Assembly: GCA_900313155.1 (NCBI GenBank)
Contig: OMQE01000117.1
Span: 1 to 6,484, forward strand
Direction: 5' to 3'
DNA: 6,484 bases
DNA from: an uncultured Rhodospirillaceae bacterium
GTDB taxonomy: Bacteria > Pseudomonadota > Alphaproteobacteria > RF32 > CAG-239
The position numbers and the translations under genes are program-made. The notes under the pieces are model-generated. The model was given only the letters and a program-made list of their open reading frames with translations. It made no database searches and was not told the DNA's origin. Below, piece after piece: positions 1 through 5,811 of the stretch (position 1 is its first letter; the number at the start of each line of letters is the position of its first letter).

Positions 1-83
1 GCAGAGTGGTCGAATGCGGTTGACTCGAAATCAATTGTACGTTTTGTCGCGTACCTGGGGTTCGAATCCCTATCTCACCGCCA
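1..83 (+). tRNA. tRNA-Ser(CGA), 5' end cut off by the window
   Basis: This is the 3' part of a class II serine tRNA reading UCG codons. The window begins just after the acceptor 5' strand, at the D-arm (GCAGAGTGGTCGAATGC). The anticodon loop CTCGAAA places the anticodon CGA at 26-28. A long variable arm forms a 5-bp stem (GTACG 37-41 with CGTAC 50-54), which is diagnostic for Ser, Leu or Tyr-type tRNAs. The T loop TTCGAAT follows, then the acceptor 3' strand TCTCACC, discriminator G (80) and an encoded CCA (81-83). The first 9 or so bases lie outside the window. Amino-acid identity rests on the anticodon together with the long variable arm and the G discriminator. Confidence 0.95.
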
Positions 84-93
84 TTTTAATAGA

Positions 94-177
94 TAAGCAT
101 TTGTTTTATCACAATAAAATTTTGTAATAAAAACCTTAAAAAAGGGTGATACAAAAGGGTGATACAACAAATGCTTA
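94..177. repeat. 19-bp imperfect inverted repeat beside tRNA-Ser
   Basis: The left arm at 94-112 (TAAGCATTTGTTTTATCAC) is the reverse complement of the right arm at 159-177 (GTGATACAACAAATGCTTA) at 18 of 19 positions. The arms are 46 bp apart and the element spans 84 bp, starting 11 bp after the tRNA CCA end. The arms could form an RNA hairpin or a DNA cruciform, or be terminal repeats of a very small non-coding element. There is no GC-rich stem followed by a T tract, so it is not an ordinary intrinsic terminator. No coding capacity is seen inside. The arms are seen directly; the role is unknown. Confidence 0.75.
141..166. repeat. Two-copy 13-bp tandem repeat inside the inverted repeat
   Basis: The unit AAAGGGTGATACA occurs twice back to back (141-153 and 154-166). 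Its GTGATACA part forms the inner end of the right arm of the surrounding inverted repeat, so the duplication gives that arm a second partial copy. It looks like a local slippage duplication. Confidence 0.8.
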
Positions 178-181
178 ATTC

Positions 182-190
182 TTATCCACA
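182..190 (+). promoter_or_regulatory. Single DnaA-box-like 9-mer
   Basis: TTATCCACA is a perfect match to the strong DnaA-box consensus. It stands alone: no second good match lies nearby, and there is no dnaA, dnaN or other origin-linked gene in the window, so nothing here argues for a replication origin. It may be an isolated regulatory or titration site, or chance in AT-rich DNA. Confidence 0.25.
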
Positions 191-298
191 CTTAACTATG
201 TAAAAACAGCTGTGTTACGCCATACATTATGTCTGAATATTATTTACATAAACGGCAGATTTTAACCGTTTGCTGTCATGTGTTTAGGGCGGATAAAT

Positions 299-1273
299 TT
301 ATTGTGTTTTCAAGTCGTGGATATCGAACAACGGACGGCCTTGTGCCATGCGCGTCATTTGCATTTCAATCGTGGTGGCCAAGTTCAATTTACCACTTTT
401 AATAATGTTACGGGTTTGGTCGCCTTGCGTGGTAATCGGGTTGGCAAACAGATATTGCACCACAGGACGCTTTTTGCCTGAACCGATGAGTGTTTGGTGG
501 ATAACTCCCAAAACACCGCGAGAAAGCAAGTCAAATGCCAATTCTTCACTCATTTCGCCACCGGAAGCGTGCTTAACCAAGGCATCAAGTGCGTCGGAAA
601 CATTGTTGGCGTGAATAGTTGAAAGCACCAAGTGGCCGGAAGTGGCGGCGCGCAAAACTTCGCTGGCAGCTTCCGGTGTTCTGATTTCGCCCACCATAAT
701 ATAGCGCGGACGTGAACGTAAGGCTGAACGAAGTGACGCGCCCCAGTCATCGTCAACAGGTTGGGTTTGCTTGCATAACCCCAGAGAACCATTTGCGGCA
801 TTATATTCACCGTCAAGCGGCATTTCAAACGGGTCTTCAATAGTATAAGCAAAGCCGCCGTTGCGAATAAGAAACTCGCGCAACAAGCTTGAAATGGTGG
901 TGGTTTTACCTGAACCCGTGGCGCCGCCAAGCAAAATCAATCCCGAGGCATTGCCCAACGTGGCTAAATAGTTAATCAAAGCTATTGGGTAGCCGAGAGC
1001 GGTTAAATCCGGAACTTTTTTCGGCATTTTACGCATACAATACATTACACCATACATGGAAACAGTGCGTTCAACACGGAAAAAATAGCCTTCGTAAATG
1101 ACCGAATAATTCGATTTTCCTTCATATTTGCTTTGCAACAAATTATAAAATTCTTCAAAATCATCAGGGTGAAACTCTTGCAATCCGTTTTCCGTATTCA
1201 TATCGGGTACAAAAACATGTTTATCCGGCATGATATAAATATCTGAATAGAAAAAATCGTTAATTCTGGTCAT
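299..1273 (-). CDS. PilT/DotB-type secretion or pilus ATPase (GspE/VirB11 superfamily)
   Basis: A 324-residue cytoplasmic hexameric ATPase that would power pilus retraction, a type IV secretion system or a type II-like machine. The N-terminal domain (about 1-95) has the SDIYI pattern typical of PilT-like proteins (compare SDLHL). The C-terminal motor domain carries Walker A GATGSGKTT (117-125), an Asp box TIEDP (144-148), an atypical Walker B region YIMVGEIRTPEAA (191-203) with Glu196, and a His box with His214 and His221 (SGHLVLSTIHAN). The tail IRNIIKSGK-like stretch (288-295) recalls the PilT AIRNLI motif. Length is slightly short of PilT (about 345-370) but complete. The start at 1273 is supported by a good Shine-Dalgarno GAGGAG (complement of 1281-1286). 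No pilus or dot/icm gene lies beside it in the window, so the machine it serves is not determined; DotB-like and PilT-like are both open. It is divergent from the exporter gene and may be under CtrA control. Confidence 0.88.
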   Translation of the reverse strand: MTRINDFFYSDIYIMPDKHVFVPDMNTENGLQEFHPDDFEEFYNLLQSKYEGKSNYSVIYEGYFFRVERTVSMYGVMYCMRKMPKKVPDLTALGYPIALINYLATLGNASGLILLGGATGSGKTTTISSLLREFLIRNGGFAYTIEDPFEMPLDGEYNAANGSLGLCKQTQPVDDDWGASLRSALRSRPRYIMVGEIRTPEAASEVLRAATSGHLVLSTIHANNVSDALDALVKHASGGEMSEELAFDLLSRGVLGVIHQTLIGSGKKRPVVQYLFANPITTQGDQTRNIIKSGKLNLATTIEMQMTRMAQGRPLFDIHDLKTQ

Positions 1274-1306
1274 TATTTTTCTCCTCGAAAACTTGCTTAT
1301 AGAGGC

Positions 1307-1339
1307 AGTATAAAGCGCTAATTGTTAAATTCTCTTTAA
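1307..1339 (-). promoter_or_regulatory. Candidate promoter of the ATPase gene with a CtrA-like box
   Basis: On the minus strand a -10 like TATACT lies at 1312-1307. Upstream, at 1339-1324, is TTAAAGAGAATTTAAC, a full match to the alphaproteobacterial CtrA consensus TTAA-N7-TTAAC in the direction of the ATPase gene. Taking the -10 hexamer as -12 to -7, the box covers about -24 to -39 and so overlaps the -35 position, as at many CtrA-activated promoters, where a good sigma-70 -35 hexamer is often missing; none is evident here either. The match is seen; CtrA control is inferred. AT-rich DNA can yield such a match by chance. Confidence 0.45.
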
Positions 1340-1345
1340 TTGCTA

Positions 1346-1374
1346 TTGCTTTAAGCAAAAAAATATTCTACATT
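1346..1374 (+). promoter_or_regulatory. Candidate promoter of the MsbA-like exporter gene
   Basis: TTGCTT (1346-1351) and TACATT (1369-1374) are separated by 17 bp and end 28 bp before the start codon. The -35 hexamer is half of a perfect 13-bp palindrome, TTGCTT-T-AAGCAA (1346-1358), which could be an operator. The CtrA-like box at 1324-1339 lies just upstream and could act on this promoter as well. Confidence 0.4.
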
Positions 1375-1402
1375 GCAGATAAAACAAGGTTGATGTAAAA
1401 AA

Positions 1403-3370
1403 ATGAGACAACTAAAATTTATCGGTGTTTTTATTGTAGGATTGATTATAGCGCATTTGGCGTTCTTCGGGCTGATGTATTGGAAGCCTGCATTATGTGC
1501 CGGTTGTGTGACGATTTCGGTTTTTGAAGTGTGGAAAATTTCTGCGTTATACAGATGGATATTGGGCGGATATGTTGGTTTATGGTGCGTTTTCGGGGTG
1601 TGTTATTTGTTACGCGCCAAAATAAAACAAAAACTGCTCAACGTTTATACTTTCAAAAATTATGCGCAAATTTTACCCTATGCCAAACCATATTGGTTCA
1701 GAGCATTGTTGGCTGTAGCCATTACCATGCCGGTTGGGTCTATGGATGCGGTGATTGCATGGTCATTAAAGCCGTTTATGGACGTGGTGTTGGTGGAAAA
1801 ACAGACCGGCTGGACAATGTATATTCCGCTGATGATTATTGTTTTTAGCGTGTTGCAAGCCTTGTTCACCTATATTTCAACCTATATGAATACATGGGTT
1901 GGCAACAAAATGGCTAACGATTTAAAAAGACAACTGTTTCAAAAACTGATGCATTCCGATGCGGCATTTTTTGATAAGTCAAATTCCGGCGAAGTGCTGT
2001 TCAGTTATAATAATTGTGCAGAAGCGGCATGTAGCGGTTTGCTCAATAGCATGAAAATGTTTTCAACCCGATTGTTCTCTTCATTATCGCTGATTTGTGT
2101 GCTGTTTTACAACTCGTGGCAGTTGGCAATTGTGGCTGTGGTCGTGATGATATGTGCACTCTACCCGCTGACAAAAGCACGCAAACGGCTCAAAAAGGTC
2201 TTCACGATTGATATGAATGTGATGGCAGAGCTTCTAAACAGCTATAATGAAACTTTTGGCGGTAATCGGATTATCAGTGCTTATAATTTGCGCGAATATT
2301 GCAAAGCCAAATTTGTAAAAATTGTTAACACTATTTTTGATTTGAATTTGCGTATGGTCAAACGTATGGGCATTATTGCGCCGAGTATGCATGTTATTTC
2401 TTCTTTTGGGATTGCTTTTGTAATTTGGTATGGAAGCTATTTAATTGTTAATCATCAAATTACGGTGGGCAATTTCGCCTCGTTTATTACTTCATTGGTG
2501 ATGCTTTATAATCCGCTTAAATCTATCGGTAATAATTATAACGGCGTGATTATGTCGCTGATGATGGTGGAAAAAGTGATGGGGATTTTACATGAAGAAC
2601 CAAAAATCAAAAGCAAGGAAAATGCTGAAACTTTACCGGTTTGTCATGGAGATATTTGTTATAAAAATGTTTGTTTTGAATATGAACAAAATCATCCGGT
2701 ATTAAAGAACATAAACCTTGATATTAAAGCCGGTCAGACAATTGCTTTGGTTGGCAATTCCGGTGGCGGAAAAACAACAATTTCAACCTTGTTGCCGCGA
2801 TTTTATGATGTACAAAGCGGACAAATTTTGGTAGATGGGCACAATGTTAAAGATTTAGATTTAGAGTGTTTGCGCCAAAATATTGCAATTGTATTTCAAG
2901 ATAATTTTCTATTTGGCGGAACAATAAGAGAAAATATTTTGCTGGGACAAGGTAATGTGAGCGAAGAACAGCTTAATTTAGCGGTTAAGTCGGCTTGTTT
3001 AGATGAGTTTATTGCATCATTACCTGCAGGGTTAGATACGCTGGTTGGTGAGCGAGGTGTTACCCTTTCCGGCGGGCAAAAACAGCGTATTGCCATTGCG
3101 CGTGCTTTTATTAAAAATGCTCCGATTCTGATTTTGGACGAGGCAACTTCAGCACTTGACAACAAATCGGAAGCTATTGTTCAACAGGCTATTGATAATT
3201 TGATGAAAAATCGAACGGTTTTGGTGATTGCACATCGCCTTTCAACGATTCGCAATGCCGACTGCATTGTGGTTCTTAACAATGGAGAAATTGTTGAGCG
3301 GGGGACACATGACGAACTTCTGGCTAAAGGCAAGGAATATGCCGCGCTCTATCGCACTCAACTTATGTAA
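1403..3370 (+). CDS. msbA: MsbA-like ABC exporter (fused permease and ATPase), likely lipid A/lipid flippase
   Basis: A 655-residue inner-membrane half-transporter that would act as a homodimer and use ATP to flip a lipid, most likely the lipid A core, across the inner membrane. The six-helix exporter domain spans about 86-395. The nucleotide-binding domain (about 412-655) is intact: A-loop Tyr427, Walker A GNSGGGKTT (451-459), Q-loop Gln499, signature LSGGQ (555-559), Walker B ILILDE (575-580), D-loop SALD (583-586) and H-loop His611 in AHRLSTI. E. coli MsbA is 582 residues; the extra length is an N-terminal extension of about 85 residues with two hydrophobic segments (about 5-27 and 53-71) and a CxxC (Cys32, Cys35) between them. 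The Shine-Dalgarno AAGGT (1386-1390) is 12 bases from the ATG, rather far, so a later start is possible, for example Met25. The family is clear, but the lipid substrate is inferred; another hydrophobic-substrate exporter is the main alternative. Confidence 0.85.
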   Translation: MRQLKFIGVFIVGLIIAHLAFFGLMYWKPALCAGCVTISVFEVWKISALYRWILGGYVGLWCVFGVCYLLRAKIKQKLLNVYTFKNYAQILPYAKPYWFRALLAVAITMPVGSMDAVIAWSLKPFMDVVLVEKQTGWTMYIPLMIIVFSVLQALFTYISTYMNTWVGNKMANDLKRQLFQKLMHSDAAFFDKSNSGEVLFSYNNCAEAACSGLLNSMKMFSTRLFSSLSLICVLFYNSWQLAIVAVVVMICALYPLTKARKRLKKVFTIDMNVMAELLNSYNETFGGNRIISAYNLREYCKAKFVKIVNTIFDLNLRMVKRMGIIAPSMHVISSFGIAFVIWYGSYLIVNHQITVGNFASFITSLVMLYNPLKSIGNNYNGVIMSLMMVEKVMGILHEEPKIKSKENAETLPVCHGDICYKNVCFEYEQNHPVLKNINLDIKAGQTIALVGNSGGGKTTISTLLPRFYDVQSGQILVDGHNVKDLDLECLRQNIAIVFQDNFLFGGTIRENILLGQGNVSEEQLNLAVKSACLDEFIASLPAGLDTLVGERGVTLSGGQKQRIAIARAFIKNAPILILDEATSALDNKSEAIVQQAIDNLMKNRTVLVIAHRLSTIRNADCIVVLNNGEIVERGTHDELLAKGKEYAALYRTQLM

Positions 3371-3459
3371 AAAAACTCGTCTTATGTTGTAGCATCCCTT
3401 TATATCACGCTTTTTGCAGTTTTTAATGTAATGCAATCTATGGATAGGTCTGAACAAAA

Positions 3460-3481
3460 AAATCGCCATTTTTGGCGATTT
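3460..3481 (-). terminator. Intrinsic terminator of tRNA-Trp
   Basis: On the minus strand an 8-bp stem (AAATCGCC with GGCGATTT, 6-base loop) is followed directly by a run of seven T (the complement of the A tract at 3456-3462, partly shared with the stem). It starts 9 bases after the CCA end of tRNA-Trp. On the plus strand the hairpin is followed only by TTTGTAAT, so it would be at best a weak terminator for the exporter gene, which has no other visible terminator. Confidence 0.85.
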
Positions 3482-3489
3482 GTAATACT

Positions 3490-3565
3490 TGGCAGGGGCA
3501 GAAAGATTCGAACTCTCGACACTCGGTTTTGGAGACCGATGCTCTACCAACTGAGCTATACCCCT
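3490..3565 (-). tRNA. tRNA-Trp(CCA)
   Basis: A complete 76-base tRNA on the minus strand. The acceptor AGGGGTA pairs with TGCCCCT, followed by discriminator G and an encoded CCA (3492-3490). The D arm is AGCTCAGTTGGTAGAGC, the anticodon loop CTCCAAA gives CCA (3532-3530), and the T loop is TTCGAAT. In many proteobacteria this gene lies directly before secE-nusG; here it stands alone with its own terminator, and the next gene downstream is the convergent exporter. Confidence 0.97.
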
Positions 3566-3599
3566 AATCAAAGCGACTAATTTTTTATTATCGGATTAC

Positions 3600-3628
3600 T
3601 TAATACACGTTAATTTTTTAAAAAGCAA
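3600..3628 (-). promoter_or_regulatory. Candidate promoter of tRNA-Trp
   Basis: On the minus strand TTGCTT (3628-3623) and TATTAA (3605-3600) are separated by 17 bp, 34 bases before the mature tRNA 5' end. The -35 hexamer is the same as that proposed for the exporter gene. A TTAA-N6-TTAA pair (3600-3613), one base short of CtrA spacing, overlaps it. The region is very AT-rich, so the assignment is tentative. Confidence 0.35.
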
Positions 3629-3724
3629 GCATTTTTTTCGATACTGCAATTTTTATCGCTGCAAACGCGAATTAACCTTGATTATTTATAATTGATAGTA
3701 GATTATTTTGCTCTTATTTGGATT

Positions 3725-4792
3725 TTACATGAACGGCAACGGCAAAATTGTGCCGCCATCGCGCATCAATTTACCCGCTCCGCGCGGTTGCAAATATTCC
3801 GATTCCATACCGATATTACGCTCATAAATCTCGGCATAGTTACCGATAGAGCCAATAACTTCACGCAACCAATTCGGTTGGATATGTAAGCCGCGCCACA
3901 TTTGGGGATTGTCACCAAATAAATTACGCAATTCAGGTTGGTCATTGGTTGCATAAAAGCCTAAATTTGTCCCTTTAATATCGTATTGTTCGGCCAAAAA
4001 CATAGCATTGAACACCCATTTGAGTGCCAACTGCAAATCCAAATTATCGTAACGAACCATAGCATACATCGGCTGTGAAGCAATTTTCATCGGCAACAAA
4101 TTTAATGCCAGTTTCGGCATACTTTTTTTAAGACCTTGTAGCACAAGACCGTTGGCTGTTATCAACGAACAGCGCTTCAGCATAAAAGCTTCAGATGCTT
4201 GATTTTGGTCTTTAAATGTCAGATATGTAATGCCAAAATTGTGTTTGGCGTTATATTCTTCAAAATTTCGTTGAGAGCCGGAATCGGCCGGAATACATAT
4301 TTTTTTGTCTTTATAGTCGGCTAAATCTTCCGATTCGTCACCACGTGTCATAATTTGTTGGCTGTCAAAATAAAGCGGCCCGACACCAAGCACTTGGCGA
4401 GAAGTTTCCATTTGTGCCGAATATGTTGCCCCGCTTAACATCACGTCTATTTTACCGCTGTTAAGTGCGTCAACGGCGTTACCTGAGCCAACGTGCACCA
4501 TTTCAAACTTATTCCTGTCACCATTGATGGCCTGTGCCATAATTCGGCACAAATCTGCATCAATCCCTTTCCAAACATTATCTTCCATACGTGCATACGC
4601 CGGATTTTTCAGATTTGTTCCGCAACGAATAACTCCGCGTTGAGCAATAGTATCAACAGCCGAAAAGGGCGGTAACGTTTGAAACACACCGGTTTGGATA
4701 TGTCCGCCTGTTGGCTGAACGAGCATGGTTTGAGCTTGAGCCGAAAAGGCAAACATGGTAAATATGACAGAAAAAATCGAAAATGCTTTCAT
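3725..4792 (-). CDS. AapJ/BztA-like amino-acid ABC transporter substrate-binding protein, orphan and divergent
   Basis: A 355-residue periplasmic protein of the SBP_bac_3 family. A signal peptide (1-20, cut at AQA|QT) precedes the two-lobe domain, which starts at DTIAQRGVIRCGTN (47-60). Similarity to AapJ/BztA, the binding protein of the general L-amino-acid transporter, runs to the C-terminus: WKGIDADLCR (74-83), the QPELRNLFG stretch (285-293), and GNYAEIYERNIG (317-328) before RGAGKLMRDGG (337-347). Length fits the family (about 340). Cysteines 57, 82, 166 and 208 sit at positions typical of AapJ. By alignment from memory, the Arg that binds the substrate carboxylate is Met128 and the Asp that binds its amino group is Asn214, so the usual ligand may not be bound. 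No permease or ATPase gene lies beside it. The Shine-Dalgarno is weak (GAAAG). The family is sure; the substrate is unknown. Confidence 0.88.
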   Translation of the reverse strand: MKAFSIFSVIFTMFAFSAQAQTMLVQPTGGHIQTGVFQTLPPFSAVDTIAQRGVIRCGTNLKNPAYARMEDNVWKGIDADLCRIMAQAINGDRNKFEMVHVGSGNAVDALNSGKIDVMLSGATYSAQMETSRQVLGVGPLYFDSQQIMTRGDESEDLADYKDKKICIPADSGSQRNFEEYNAKHNFGITYLTFKDQNQASEAFMLKRCSLITANGLVLQGLKKSMPKLALNLLPMKIASQPMYAMVRYDNLDLQLALKWVFNAMFLAEQYDIKGTNLGFYATNDQPELRNLFGDNPQMWRGLHIQPNWLREVIGSIGNYAEIYERNIGMESEYLQPRGAGKLMRDGGTILPLPFM

Positions 4793-4841
4793 TTTTTTTA
4801 CTTTCGCGCTAATATAACTCTATAGATAATTTATAGGATTT
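4793..4841. promoter_or_regulatory. Short divergent promoter region between the binding-protein and mlaC genes
   Basis: Both genes must be driven from or through this 49-bp AT-rich gap. On the minus strand TATATT (4816-4811) is a possible -10 for the binding-protein gene, without a good -35. On the plus strand TTTACT (4797-4802) and TATAGA (4821-4826) are 18 bp apart and could serve mlaC. The two would overlap and may compete. The hexamers are weak and base composition alone could produce them. Confidence 0.35.
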
Positions 4842-5480
4842 ATGATGAAAATAAAATATTTTTTGCGACTTATCATACTTTTTTTGCCGGTTTTATTACC
4901 TTTCGGTTCAGCAAATGCGGTTTTAAACACCACAACAGCTCAAAATTGGGCATCGGAAAAAGGTGAACAGATTCTGCATATTTTAGCTCAACCGACCAGC
5001 GCGGAAAAATATGCCTCGCTGGATAAAATTTTAACCCAAGATGTTGACTTGGACCATGCGGCTCGTTTTGCCGTTGGAAAATATTGGAAAAAAATGACAC
5101 CGGCACAACAAGAACAATACGTTCAACTGTTTGAGCGATATATTGCGATTTTGTATAGAGATTATCCGTTAGAAATTCCAGCCGGCAGTGTTCAATTTGC
5201 CATAGATAAAACAATTATGGATAAAAACAAAGCCTTTGTATGGTGCCGCATTTTTTTATTGGCGCCGCAAGATTCGACTGAAGATAAAACCACATTTAAA
5301 GTTTTGTTCGTATTAGCCGAAAACAACAAGCGTATTCAAGTGCAAGACCTGAAAGTAGAAGAAAGCAGTTTGCTGATGGCGTTTCGCGACCGCTTTTATA
5401 AGATGATTCATCAAGATAATGACGACGAAATAGAGTGGTTTTTAGAAGACCTGAGCGCGATAACCGAAAATCCGCAATAA
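4842..5480 (+). CDS. mlaC: MlaC/Ttg2D-family periplasmic phospholipid-binding protein
   Basis: A 212-residue secreted protein of the MlaC (Ttg2, toluene tolerance) family, which carries phospholipid between the outer-membrane and inner-membrane parts of the Mla system. A signal peptide (1-26, cut near SANA|VL) is followed by the family pattern: DLDHAARFAVGKYWKKMTPAQQEQYVQLFERY (69-100), a central beta region (about 115-160), IQVQDLKVEESSLLMAFRDRF (165-185) matching the usual V-x-DV-x-VEGVSL stretch, and a C-terminal helical tail. Length agrees with the family. The Shine-Dalgarno AGGA (4835-4838) is 3 bases from the first ATG and 6 from the second at 4845, so the protein may start one residue later. 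No mlaD, mlaE or mlaF is in the window, so the partner complex is unknown; the hopanoid-linked HpnM proteins belong to the same family and are an alternative. It converges on zapA, 7 bp away, with no clear terminator. Confidence 0.85.
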   Translation: MMKIKYFLRLIILFLPVLLPFGSANAVLNTTTAQNWASEKGEQILHILAQPTSAEKYASLDKILTQDVDLDHAARFAVGKYWKKMTPAQQEQYVQLFERYIAILYRDYPLEIPAGSVQFAIDKTIMDKNKAFVWCRIFLLAPQDSTEDKTTFKVLFVLAENNKRIQVQDLKVEESSLLMAFRDRFYKMIHQDNDDEIEWFLEDLSAITENPQ

Positions 5481-5487
5481 CCAATTT

Positions 5488-5811
5488 TTATTTTATCGGT
5501 TTAATGTCTTTGATTAAATCAGATATTTTGGCGGTTTGTGCTTCAATATTCTGTGCCAATTTAGCATCATCTTTAGCTATATCTTCCGGACGAATGCAAA
5601 ACAGACCGTCTTTGATGTCTTGCAGTTCGTCAGCCAGAGTCAACCCAACCAAAGCCAACATCATATTTTCGTTAACTGCCCGCGAACCGCCGGTAACTTG
5701 GCGTGCGCGCTCGTCTAATATTTTAGAAAGCTTGACAATATGCTCTTCTTGTCCGTCTTCGCAAACAATGGCATATTCGCGCTTATCAATTGTTATTGTT
5801 ACTTGCCCCAT
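5488..5811 (-). CDS. zapA: Cell division protein ZapA
   Basis: A 107-residue cytoplasmic protein that binds FtsZ and bundles protofilaments to tighten the Z ring. The N-terminal globular part (1-40) has the VTITIDKREYAIVCEDGQEE pattern of ZapA, followed by the diagnostic helix VNENMMLALVGLTLADEL (46-63) and a C-terminal helix (about 78-105) that would form the coiled-coil tetramer. Length is normal (about 100-130). Its start lies inside the upstream coiled-coil gene with a 26-bp overlap, and its Shine-Dalgarno GGAAG is within that gene, so the two are co-transcribed and probably translationally coupled. Confidence 0.93.
   Translation of the reverse strand: MGQVTITIDKREYAIVCEDGQEEHIVKLSKILDERARQVTGGSRAVNENMMLALVGLTLADELQDIKDGLFCIRPEDIAKDDAKLAQNIEAQTAKISDLIKDIKPIK

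Noticed and set aside
197..250. 8-bp inverted repeat TATGTAAA / TTTACATA
   Set aside because: It is short, AT-rich and 38 bp apart, which is expected by chance in this gap.
250..271. Possible terminator hairpin after the ATPase gene (AAACGG with CCGTTT)
   Set aside because: The stem is only 6 bp with a 10-base loop, and no T tract follows on either strand.
1..298. Replication origin near the DnaA box
   Set aside because: Only one box is present, with no cluster, no clear unwinding element tied to it and no origin-linked gene.
278..614. Small rightward frames over the 3' part of the ATPase gene
   Set aside because: They are antisense shadows of a well-supported gene and have no recognisable content.
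550..930. Second leftward frame of 126 residues inside the ATPase gene
   Set aside because: It lies wholly within a gene with intact Walker A, Walker B and His-box motifs in another frame, and shows no recognisable domain.
3242..3571. Leftward open frame of 109 residues beginning MIRGIAQLVEHRSPKP
   Set aside because: It is a translation through tRNA-Trp and the antisense of the exporter's 3' end. Frames of the type GIAQLVEHRSPKPSVESSNLSAPA are a well-known artefact of reading tRNA genes as protein.
3679..3709. Direct repeat of GATTATTT between the binding-protein gene and tRNA-Trp
   Set aside because: Eight AT-rich bases repeated once carry no weight in this 159-bp gap, which otherwise shows only the candidate tRNA promoter.
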